A stretch of DNA of 63,701 nucleotides from Mycobacterium sp. AT1 (GTDB lineage: Bacteria; Actinomycetota; Actinomycetes; Mycobacteriales; Mycobacteriaceae): positions 1 to 63,701 of the forward strand of contig NZ_MVOC01000051.1 in the NCBI RefSeq assembly GCF_002043095.1. The letters are read 5' to 3'. This document shows, one piece after another, positions 1-6,811 of the stretch (position 1 is the first letter of the stretch; every line of letters starts with the position of its first letter). A program made the translations under genes and the position numbers. The notes under the pieces were generated by a model. The model worked only from the letters and a program-made list of their open reading frames with translations. It was not told the origin of the DNA and did not search any database.

Positions 1-37
1 CCCCGGGGGAGGGCCTGATGTATTTCCGGGGTGGGGG

Positions 38-448
38 TCAGGCCGTGGGGGTCGTCCACACCTTGTCGACGCTGATCCGCAGTCGCGTGCTGTAGTCCAC
101 CATCGACTCGGTCAAGCCGAACTGGTCGGCGGTCGGCCCGTACTTGGCCCAGTACGGGCCGTCGTCGCGGCAGTCCACGCCCTCGGCGTCGACGGTCGCC
201 TCGCCGCCGACGACGACGATCCCGCCGCCGTTGCCGTCGGAGTCCAGGTTGAGGCTCACCTGGGGGTGGCGCCTGACGTGCGTGACCTTCGCCGCGGTGG
301 GACTGCTGTAGACGAACAGGGCTTCGCCGTCGAAGTGGAACCAGATCAGCTTTGGCACCGGCTGGCCGGACTTCGCAATGGTGGTGAGCCATCCGTACTG
401 GTCCCGGTTCAGACGATCGATGACTTCTGACGTCAGCGCGGCAGTCAT
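38..448 (-). CDS. PPOX-class probable F420-dependent oxidoreductase, Rv3369 family
   Basis: A 136-residue protein with the split-barrel flavin-binding fold of the pyridoxamine-phosphate-oxidase superfamily. It opens with a short helix, then the strand segment YGWLTTIAKSGQPVPKLIWF and the KVTHVRRHPQVSLNLD region typical of actinobacterial F420-binding members. It most resembles M. tuberculosis Rv3369. Members bind F420 or FMN and reduce small substrates; the substrate here is unknown. The ATG at 448 lies only 23 bp from the divergent nitroreductase start, so the two promoters must overlap or give nearly leaderless transcripts. The family call is firm; F420 rather than FMN is inferred from taxonomy. 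Confidence 0.85.
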   Translation of the reverse strand: MTAALTSEVIDRLNRDQYGWLTTIAKSGQPVPKLIWFHFDGEALFVYSSPTAAKVTHVRRHPQVSLNLDSDGNGGGIVVVGGEATVDAEGVDCRDDGPYWAKYGPTADQFGLTESMVDYSTRLRISVDKVWTTPTA

Positions 449-471
449 GAATGCGAATGTAGTCTCCGAAT

Positions 472-1122
472 ATGCCCTCTGAAACCCTCGACTTGACGCT
501 CGACGAACTGCTGACGACCACGCGTTCGGTCCGCAAACGCCTCGATCTCGAGAAGCCCGTCCCGCGCGAGATCGTCATGGAATGCCTCGACTTGGCACTG
601 CAGGCGCCGACCGGCTCCAACTCTCAGGGATGGCAGTTCGTCTTCGTCGACGACGACGAGAAGAAGAAGGCGATCGCCGACATCTACCGCACCGCGGCCA
701 CCCCGTACCTGGACGCCGAGAAGCCCACCTATGGCGACAGCCGCGACGAGCGGACCCCGCTGGTCGTCGACTCCGCCAAGTACCTCAACGACCACCTGCA
801 CGAAGTGCCGATCATGATGATCCCGTGCCTGGAAGGCCGCCCGGACGGGGCGCCCGCCGGGATGAGCGCCGGCTACTGGGGCTCACTGCTGCCCGCCGCG
901 TGGAGCTTCATGCTCGCCCTGCGCTCGCGCGGACTCGGGTCGGCGTGGACGACGCTGCATCTGGTCGGCGACGGCGAGAAGCAGGCCGCCGAGATTCTGG
1001 GGATTCCCTTCGACAAGTACGCCCAGGGCGGGCTGTTCCCGATCGCCTACACCAAGGGCACCGAGTTCAAGAAGGCCAAGCGGCTGCCCGCCGAACAGCT
1101 GAGCCACTGGAATTCCTGGTAG
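472..1122 (+). CDS. Nitroreductase family protein (Rv3368c-like)
   Basis: 216 residues. The N-terminal TTRSVRKRLDLEKPV segment is the nitroreductase FMN-phosphate-binding signature, followed by LQAPTGSNSQGWQF, a second conserved flavin-contact region. The C-terminal half has the usual SLLPAAWSFMLALRSRGLGSAW helix and WTTLHL motif. Such enzymes are FMN-dependent, NAD(P)H-using reductases that normally work as dimers in the cytoplasm. The physiological substrate is unknown. It corresponds to Rv3368c by recalled sequence and by its position beside the Rv3369 and Rv3366 homologues. Its TAG stop abuts the stop of the convergent methyltransferase gene with no intervening base. Confidence 0.87.
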   Translation: MPSETLDLTLDELLTTTRSVRKRLDLEKPVPREIVMECLDLALQAPTGSNSQGWQFVFVDDDEKKKAIADIYRTAATPYLDAEKPTYGDSRDERTPLVVDSAKYLNDHLHEVPIMMIPCLEGRPDGAPAGMSAGYWGSLLPAAWSFMLALRSRGLGSAWTTLHLVGDGEKQAAEILGIPFDKYAQGGLFPIAYTKGTEFKKAKRLPAEQLSHWNSW

Positions 1123-1587
1123 TCACACCGCGCCGGTGAACCCCTGCTGGCGCCACGCCTCGTAAACCACCACTGCGGCCGCGTTCGACAAGTTCAGGGA
1201 GCGACGGCCAGCCAGCATCGGTATCCGCACGCGTTGGGTGACGTGTGGATCCGCCAGCGTCTCGGCGTCCAAGCCAGTCGGTTCCGGGCCGAACAGCAAC
1301 ACGTCGCCGGGGATGAAGTCGACGTCGCCGAAGAACGATTCGGCGTGTGCGGTGAACGCGAACACCCGCGCCGGCATCACCGCCGTCCACGCCGACGGCA
1401 GGTCCGGGTGCACCGTCACCGACGCCAGGTCGTGGTAGTCGAGCCCGGCGCGACGCAACTTCGGTTCGGAAAGGTCGAACCCGAGCGGTTCGACGAGATG
1501 CAATTCGCATCCGGTGGCGGCGACCATTCTGATCGCATTGCCCGTGTTCGGGGCGATGCACGGTGCATTGAACATGACCCTGAACAA
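1123..1587 (-). CDS. trmL: SpoU/TrmL-type tRNA 2'-O-methyltransferase
   Basis: 154 residues with the three SPOUT motifs: PNTGNAIRM (motif 1), LLFGPEPTGL (motif 2) and RSLNLSNAAAVVVYEAWRQ (motif 3). The last two form the trefoil knot that binds S-adenosylmethionine. The size and motifs match TrmL, which methylates the ribose of the wobble base in tRNA-Leu; the M. tuberculosis counterpart is Rv3366 (spoU). The start is a TTG at 1587. An ATG at 1575 exists, but using it would remove the first beta strand (FRVMFNAP) that all family members have, so the TTG is preferred. It converges tail to tail with the nitroreductase gene. Confidence 0.88.
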   Translation of the reverse strand: MFRVMFNAPCIAPNTGNAIRMVAATGCELHLVEPLGFDLSEPKLRRAGLDYHDLASVTVHPDLPSAWTAVMPARVFAFTAHAESFFGDVDFIPGDVLLFGPEPTGLDAETLADPHVTQRVRIPMLAGRRSLNLSNAAAVVVYEAWRQQGFTGAV

Positions 1588-1649
1588 ATCGCTGCGCCTC
1601 CCGGTATGCGAGTACCGGGAAGCCTACGTGCGTCGAGGGTCAGCCCAAC

Positions 1650-1781
1650 TCAGGTCTCCTGGTCGGGAATGGTGGCTTCGTCTCCGAATTCGGGGTCGGG
1701 GCTGTCCCCGCCGGGTCCGGTGACGGGTTCCGTCTCATGGGTGTCGTCGTGCTGGCGTTGGTCTCCGTGGGGCTCGGTCAT
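1650..1781 (-). CDS. Possible small acidic protein, 43 residues
   Basis: A short frame from an ATG at 1781 to a TGA at 1650, encoding an unstructured, Asp/Glu/Pro-rich peptide (MTEPHGDQRQHDDTHETEPV at the start). Support comes from a purine-rich ribosome site (AAGGGAAG) about 3-5 bases before the ATG and strong G/C preference at third codon positions, like the surrounding genes. It lies alone between trmL and the sensor-kinase operon and reads in the trmL direction. I recognise no family. It could be a real small protein or a leader peptide, and a chance frame is not excluded. Confidence 0.45.
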   Translation of the reverse strand: MTEPHGDQRQHDDTHETEPVTGPGGDSPDPEFGDEATIPDQET

Positions 1782-2033
1782 GACTTCCCTTTACCCCAAA
1801 TGGACGACGTTGATCTCGGGAGCGCAACGACATTTGCTCGTATGGCGCACGACTGCGCAACGCCACGGTCACGAATCTGCCTGTTCAGTAACAACTGTGG
1901 AAACGCCCGCACATCGCTGTCATACTCGAGAAATTGCCGGTCGGACTGGTACTTCGGTGCCTGCCGATACATGGGCGTACTGATGCGGGAAGCCTTATGA
2001 ACCACGCGCGATCAACGAATCGTCACCGAGTGA

Positions 2034-2049
2034 CCGGCCGTACGGCCGG
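2034..2049. promoter_or_regulatory. Perfect 16-bp palindrome just upstream of the sensor-kinase start
   Basis: CCGGCCGTACGGCCGG is a perfect dyad ending six bases before the ATG at 2056, where a Shine-Dalgarno sequence would normally sit; no clear one is present. It could be a repressor operator or an RNA hairpin that limits translation of the operon's first gene. The rest of the 468-bp gap (1588-2055) holds the possible small gene at 1650-1781 and otherwise shows no gene. Confidence 0.4.
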
Positions 2050-2055
2050 GGCACG

Positions 2056-4779
2056 ATGACCGCGTTCGTCGAGCCACCGCACGACGGTGCGGCGCAGGAC
2101 CTTCCGGCCATTTCACCACGTCAGCAGGCGGGGCAGGCGAAACGACCTTCACGATGGGCGCTGAGCAATTGGCCCGTTCGCTGGAAGGTCCTGGCAATCG
2201 TCCTAGTGCCGCTGTTGTTGGTTGGGGTATTCGGCGGTTTGCGCGTTCAGTCGGGATGGGCCGACGCGAACGATCTCCGATTGGCCGCCGACCGTGCCGA
2301 ATTGGTGCCGTCGATCGAGGAATACATGGCGGCCCTGGAAGGCGCCCTGTTGGCGAATTCCGCGGGCGGCGACGCGCAAGCCGCGTTGAACGCATTCGAC
2401 ACCAACAAACAGAAACTGCAGAACAAGCTCAACGGCATCGACGTCGAACCCGACGTCCGTACCGGCGTGACCGGTCTGCTCGACGACGGCCAGGCGCTGC
2501 TGGACCGGGTCACGGCCAACGACGTCGACCTCCGGGGCCGCATCACCGCGTATGCCCCGATTCTGTTGTCCGCCGAGGACGCGATCAACGGTTCGGTACG
2601 CGTCGACGACGAGCAGATCCGCGCCGAGGCATTCGGCCTCAGCCGAGCCGTCGGCGCGCGCGGCCAGATGGCGATGGAGCAGCTGCTGGTCAACCTCGGC
2701 GGTGACCTCCCCGAGCCGGAACTGCGCACCTCGATGATCACGCTGGCCGGCACCGAACCGTCCACGTTGTCCGGGATGTCCCAGGTGCTCGGGGTCGGCT
2801 CGCCGGACGCGCAGAAGTTGCAAGAAGAGATGGTCAGGCGGATGTCCCTGATGTCGGACCCCGCCGTCGGATTGGTGGGCAACCCCGACTTGAGCCAGTC
2901 GCTGCAGACCACCAACGACATCGCCGCGAAGATCGTCGACTCGACGACCGCGGCCGTCACCTCCGCCGTCGAGGACCAAGCCAACGCCAAGCGCCAAGCG
3001 GCGATTCGCGACTCGGCGATCGTGGGGGTGGCCTTCCTTCTGGCGATCGTCATCGTGCTCCTCGTGGCGCGGTCGCTGGTGCGACCGCTACGGATGCTGC
3101 GCGACGGCGCGCTCCGGGTGGCCCACGAGGACCTGGCCCAAGAGATCGAGCGGGTGCGCACGGGAGGCGCGCCGGGGCCGGTCCAGCCCGTGCCGGTGTA
3201 CACCACCGAAGAGGTGGGGCAGGTCGCGCACGCCGTCGACGAGCTGCACGAGCAGGCGGTCTTACTGGCCGGCGAGCAAGCCCGCCTTCAGCTTCAGATC
3301 GGCGACATGTTCGAGACGTTGTCGCGTCGTAGCCGGTCTCTGGTGGACCAGCAGCTGGGACTCATCGACCGCCTCGAGCGCGACGAGGAAGACCCCGAAC
3401 GACTGGACAGTCTCTTCAAGCTCGACCACCTCGCCACGCGGATGCGGCGCAACGGCGCCAACCTGCTGGTGCTTGCCGGGTCCAGGCCTCAGCGCGAGCA
3501 GGCCGACCCGGTCCCCGTTGCCACCGTCGTCAACGCCGCGGCCTCCGAGGTCGAGGACTACGCGAGGATCGTCACGGCGGACGTGCCGGACAGCGAAATC
3601 GTCGGCGTCGTCGCGGGTGATCTCGTTCATCTGCTGGCCGAGCTGCTGGACAACGCCCTGAGATACTCGCCGCCGGTGTCCGACGTCAGGGTGACGGCGG
3701 CGCACACCGGCAACGGCGGTCTGGTCGTCGAGGTCAGCGACTACGGCCTCGGCATGACCGACGCCGATCTGCGCGTGGCCAACGCCCGCCTGCAATCGGG
3801 TGGCGAGGTCAACCCCTATACGGCCCGACACATGGGCCTGTTCGTCGTCGGCCGGTTGGCGGCTCAGCACGGTCTCGTCGTCCGGCTCCGCAACACCATT
3901 GCCGCCGAACCGAATTCGGGGACGACGGCCGGTGTCTTCATACCCGCCGAGGCGCTGCTACACGGCCCAGGCGCGGCGGAACCATTTCCCGCCGACTACG
4001 GCATGCCCGCAGAGCCGCATCTCGCCGTGGTGCCCACGCGCGCACCCGACGAGGACCACGTGGACTACCAGGAGGACGTCGTCAACACCCCGGAGTACCC
4101 CTACGGCCATGCCGACATCCCGATTTCGCTTCTGCCGCAACGCAACCCGGGAGCTAGTGGGATAGCAGGCATTCCGTCGGCGCCGATCGACCCCGTCGCC
4201 CAACCCGAGAATCGTCTGCGCGAACGGGAGTGGCCGGAGGAACGCCCCTCGGCCGAGCCGGCCACGCCCGCCCCCGTGGACACCTCGTCGTTCTTCGCTT
4301 CCGGCACCGGCGGCGAAGAGCAGCGGCCCGCGCCGCGGCCCCGGCTCGAACCCGCCACCGGCGGTTCGATATTCGACACCATGCTCTCCGAATGGCTGAT
4401 CGACGATCCGTTCACGTTGGCCAACAGCACCGACCTTGACTGGCAGACCGTGTGGGACAAGGGCTGGTCGGCAGCGGCGGCGGCCGAGGAAGCCCCCGTG
4501 GAGGAGCGCACCGTCGAGGGGCTGCCGGTGCGTGAGCCCGGTGCGCGGCTCGTCCCCGGTGCGGCAGCCACCGGTGAGAACGGGCGCAACGGGCGCAACG
4601 GAGGTTCCCACCGCGGGCCGGACGTCCCCGACGAGCGAGACGATTCCACGTTCGACACCGGCCCGATCGTGATCCCGCGCGACCCCGAGGCCGTCCGCAG
4701 CAGCATCGGCAACCACTTCGGTGGCGTGCACGCCGGCCGGTCGCACGCCCGCGACGCGCGATCGACGGACGAGGACTGA
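2056..4779 (+). CDS. Membrane sensor kinase-like protein with nitrate/nitrite-sensing-type ectodomain (Rv3365c-like)
   Basis: 907 residues. A short cytoplasmic start is followed by a membrane helix (about 45-63), a mostly helical extracytoplasmic NIT-type sensor region (about 70-315), a second membrane helix (about 320-341) and a HAMP linker. The helical dimer segment contains LDHLATRMRRN, whose His is the likely phosphoacceptor position. The HATPase domain has an N box (LAELLDNALRYSPP, near 526) and DYGLGM and RHMGLFVVGR glycine boxes. A roughly 250-residue Pro/Glu-rich tail follows. This is the first gene of a conservon-type operon (kinase, roadblock, DUF742, GTPase), equivalent to Rv3365c. 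The ligand is unknown. Such proteins may act as membrane receptors for the GTPase rather than as classical two-component kinases. Confidence 0.88.
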   Translation: MTAFVEPPHDGAAQDLPAISPRQQAGQAKRPSRWALSNWPVRWKVLAIVLVPLLLVGVFGGLRVQSGWADANDLRLAADRAELVPSIEEYMAALEGALLANSAGGDAQAALNAFDTNKQKLQNKLNGIDVEPDVRTGVTGLLDDGQALLDRVTANDVDLRGRITAYAPILLSAEDAINGSVRVDDEQIRAEAFGLSRAVGARGQMAMEQLLVNLGGDLPEPELRTSMITLAGTEPSTLSGMSQVLGVGSPDAQKLQEEMVRRMSLMSDPAVGLVGNPDLSQSLQTTNDIAAKIVDSTTAAVTSAVEDQANAKRQAAIRDSAIVGVAFLLAIVIVLLVARSLVRPLRMLRDGALRVAHEDLAQEIERVRTGGAPGPVQPVPVYTTEEVGQVAHAVDELHEQAVLLAGEQARLQLQIGDMFETLSRRSRSLVDQQLGLIDRLERDEEDPERLDSLFKLDHLATRMRRNGANLLVLAGSRPQREQADPVPVATVVNAAASEVEDYARIVTADVPDSEIVGVVAGDLVHLLAELLDNALRYSPPVSDVRVTAAHTGNGGLVVEVSDYGLGMTDADLRVANARLQSGGEVNPYTARHMGLFVVGRLAAQHGLVVRLRNTIAAEPNSGTTAGVFIPAEALLHGPGAAEPFPADYGMPAEPHLAVVPTRAPDEDHVDYQEDVVNTPEYPYGHADIPISLLPQRNPGASGIAGIPSAPIDPVAQPENRLREREWPEERPSAEPATPAPVDTSSFFASGTGGEEQRPAPRPRLEPATGGSIFDTMLSEWLIDDPFTLANSTDLDWQTVWDKGWSAAAAAEEAPVEERTVEGLPVREPGARLVPGAAATGENGRNGRNGGSHRGPDVPDERDDSTFDTGPIVIPRDPEAVRSSIGNHFGGVHAGRSHARDARSTDED

Positions 4780-4786
4780 CTCGAGA

Positions 4787-5194
4787 ATGACGCGCCCGAC
4801 TCAGCGTGACTCCCTTGATTGGCTGGTCTCCAAGTTCGCCCACGAGGTGTCGGGCGTCTCCCACGCGATCCTGGTGTCCGCCGACGGCCTGCTGATGGCC
4901 TCCAGCGAGCACATGCCCGTGGAGCGGGCGGATCAACTGGCCGCGGTGACGTCGGGTCTGGCCAGTCTCTCGACGGGCGCGGCCCAGCTGTTCGACGGCG
5001 GTTACGTGCTGCAGTCCATCGTCGAGATGGAGCACGGCTACCTGCTGCTGATGCGGGTCGGCGACGGTTCGAACCTCGCGACGTTGGCGACCAAGTCGTG
5101 CGACATCGGCCAGGTGGGTTACGAGATGGCGATCCTGGTCGAACGCGTCGGCACCATGATCCAGTCCGCGCGCCGCACGGCTCAGCGTTCGTGA
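4787..5194 (+). CDS. Roadblock/LC7 domain protein (Rv3364c-like)
   Basis: 135 residues forming one roadblock/LC7 fold: DSLDWLVSKFAHEVSGVSHAI, then the ILVSADGLLMASSEHM hairpin and the GGYVLQSIVEMEHGYLLLM strands. In bacteria these proteins pair with MglA/Cvn-type small GTPases as scaffolds or GTPase-activating partners at the membrane. The ATG at 4787 is seven bases after the kinase stop, and the DUF742 gene follows six bases later, which indicates co-transcription. It corresponds to Rv3364c. The family is certain; the exact role here is inferred from the conservon arrangement. Confidence 0.9.
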   Translation: MTRPTQRDSLDWLVSKFAHEVSGVSHAILVSADGLLMASSEHMPVERADQLAAVTSGLASLSTGAAQLFDGGYVLQSIVEMEHGYLLLMRVGDGSNLATLATKSCDIGQVGYEMAILVERVGTMIQSARRTAQRS

Positions 5195-5200
5195 GCGCCG

Positions 5201-5590
5201 ATGGACCTTCCGTCGCGTGACGCCTGGGAGCCCAGCGAACCTCTGACCGAGGTGAGCCTCGTCCGGCCCTACACGCTGACCGCAGGCCGCACTCGGTCGC
5301 TCGTCGACCTTCCACTCGAGGCGCCGATCCAGGCGTTGCAAGTCGCGCCCGCACCCCGATGGCCACGCAGCGACGTGCGGGCCAGAATCCTCGAACTCGG
5401 CGCCGACGGTCCTTCGGTCGCGGAGATCGCGGCCCGCCTCGCATTGCCCCTCGGCGTTGCGCGTGTGTTGATCGGGGATTTGGTGACGCAGGGTTATCTT
5501 CGAGTGGACGCCACCCTGGCGGCGTCGGAGACCATCGAGGAACGACGAGAACTCATCGGAAGGACACTGCGTGGCCTACGGGCACTCTGA
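5201..5590 (+). CDS. DUF742 protein (Rv3363c-like)
   Basis: 129 residues with the DUF742 pattern: an N-terminal VRPYTLTAGRT segment, a short linker, and a winged-helix-like half (ILELGADGPSVAEIAARLALPLGVARVLIGDLVTQGYL). The third member of the kinase, roadblock, DUF742, GTPase set. Family members are small cytosolic proteins thought to couple the receptor to the GTPase; no biochemical activity is assigned. The ATG at 5201 keeps the conserved VRPY start. The last 20 bases overlap the GTPase gene, so translation is probably coupled. Confidence 0.87.
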   Translation: MDLPSRDAWEPSEPLTEVSLVRPYTLTAGRTRSLVDLPLEAPIQALQVAPAPRWPRSDVRARILELGADGPSVAEIAARLALPLGVARVLIGDLVTQGYLRVDATLAASETIEERRELIGRTLRGLRAL

Positions 5591-6167
5591 GCGGCGCTCG
5601 TCCGCTACGCGATCGTCGTCTGCTACGAAAATCGTCGTCTCCGGCGGTTTCGGCGCAGGCAAGACCACCTTCGTCGGCGCCGTGTCGGAGATCATGCCCC
5701 TTCGCACCGAGGCCATCGTGACCAACGCGTCGCAGGGTCTCGACGTGCTCGGCGCCACCCCGAACAAGAACACCACCACGGTGGCCATGGACTTCGGCCG
5801 CATCACCCTGGCCGACGACTTGGTGCTGTACCTGTTCGGTACGCCGGGGCAACGTCGGTTCTGGTTCATGTGGGACGACCTGGTCCGCGGCGCGATCGGC
5901 GCGATCATCCTCGTCGACGTGCGCAGGCTTGAGGACAGCTTCGCCGCCGTGGACTTCTTCGAAGCGCGGAAGCTGCCATTCCTGATCGCCGTCAACGTGT
6001 TCGACGGTGGACCGCGGTATTCGGCCGACGCGGTGCGCCAAGCGCTGGCGTTGCGCGAGGGCATCCCGGTGCTCGACGTCGACGCGCGGGACCGCAACTC
6101 GGCGAAGGCCGCGCTGATCGCGGTCACCGAATATGCGCTGATGAACCTCAGTTCGCTGCCTGGCTGA
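5571..6167 (+). CDS. Conservon small GTPase (Rv3362c/MfpB-like)
   Basis: 198 residues. The Walker A (G1) motif is GGFGAGKTT at 25-33, the switch-II G3 equivalent is GTPGQ at 90-94, and the G4-like position is NVFD at 142-145, a relaxed form typical of this family. It is the CvnD-type GTPase of the operon and corresponds to Rv3362c. The mycobacterial homologue, called MfpB, has been reported to act with MfpA on quinolone protection of gyrase. The start is a GTG at 5571 with a GGAAGGA ribosome site seven bases before it, inside the DUF742 gene. MfpA begins two bases after its stop. Confidence 0.9.
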   Translation: MAYGHSERRSSATRSSSATKIVVSGGFGAGKTTFVGAVSEIMPLRTEAIVTNASQGLDVLGATPNKNTTTVAMDFGRITLADDLVLYLFGTPGQRRFWFMWDDLVRGAIGAIILVDVRRLEDSFAAVDFFEARKLPFLIAVNVFDGGPRYSADAVRQALALREGIPVLDVDARDRNSAKAALIAVTEYALMNLSSLPG

Positions 6168-6169
6168 CG

Positions 6170-6733
6170 GTGGGCACCTTCGACCAGGAGTGGGTGGACC
6201 GCGAGTACACCGGCCACGACTTCCGCGATGACGATCTGAGCCGGCTGCGCACCGAACGCGTGGTGTTCACCGAATGCGACTTCAGCGGCGTCGACCTGTC
6301 GGAATCCGAGCACCAGGGGTCGGCCTTCCGAAACTGCACCTTTCGGCGTACGTCGCTGATGCACACCGTGTTCCGCCACTGCACGCTGTTGGGGTCGGTC
6401 TTCAGCGAGTGCCGGCTGCGGCCCGTGACGATGGTCGAGGTGGACCTGACGCTGGCCGTGCTGGGCGGGTGCGACCTGCGCAGCATCGACCTGTCGGACT
6501 GCCGGCTGCGCGAGGCCAACCTGGTCGGCACCGATCTGCGCAAGGCGGTGCTACGGGGTGCCGACCTGACCGGAGCGCGGACGCAGAACGTCCGACTCGA
6601 CGAGGCGGACCTCCGCGGCGCGCGTGTCGACCCCACGTTTTGGACGACGGCGGCGGTCCGCGGCGCGAAGATCGACGTCAACCAGGCGCTCGCCTACGCG
6701 GTGGCGCACGGGTTGGACGTCCACGGCGGCTAA
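6170..6733 (+). CDS. mfpA: Pentapeptide-repeat gyrase-binding protein MfpA
   Basis: 187 residues made almost entirely of pentapeptide repeats with Leu/Phe at the central position, for example CDFSG VDLSE, CTFRR TSLMH and ADLTG ARTQN, ending in a short dimerisation tail. MfpA folds into a right-handed beta helix whose shape and charge mimic B-form DNA. It binds DNA gyrase and is linked to intrinsic fluoroquinolone tolerance in mycobacteria. The length matches Rv3361c (183 residues). The start is a GTG at 6170, two bases after the GTPase stop and without its own ribosome site, so it is probably translated by coupling. It is the last gene of the operon. Confidence 0.92.
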   Translation: MGTFDQEWVDREYTGHDFRDDDLSRLRTERVVFTECDFSGVDLSESEHQGSAFRNCTFRRTSLMHTVFRHCTLLGSVFSECRLRPVTMVEVDLTLAVLGGCDLRSIDLSDCRLREANLVGTDLRKAVLRGADLTGARTQNVRLDEADLRGARVDPTFWTTAAVRGAKIDVNQALAYAVAHGLDVHGG

Positions 6734-6741
6734 CCCCTTCT

Positions 6742-6804
6742 CCGCGAGCAGACGTAAAGGGCCCTCAATCACGTGGATTGAGGGCCTTTTACGTCTGCTC
6801 GCGG
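6742..6804. terminator. Long bidirectional hairpin between convergent mfpA and the FHA/ABC gene
   Basis: Two 29-base arms (6742-6770 and 6776-6804) pair perfectly except for one position (6759/6787, a G-U wobble in the rightward transcript) around the 5-base loop ACGTG. A run of four T follows the core GGCC on the right arm, and the mirror-image A run lies on the left. It sits exactly between two convergent genes, so it can terminate both transcripts. Confidence 0.8.
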
Positions 6805-6811
6805 GAAAGTC

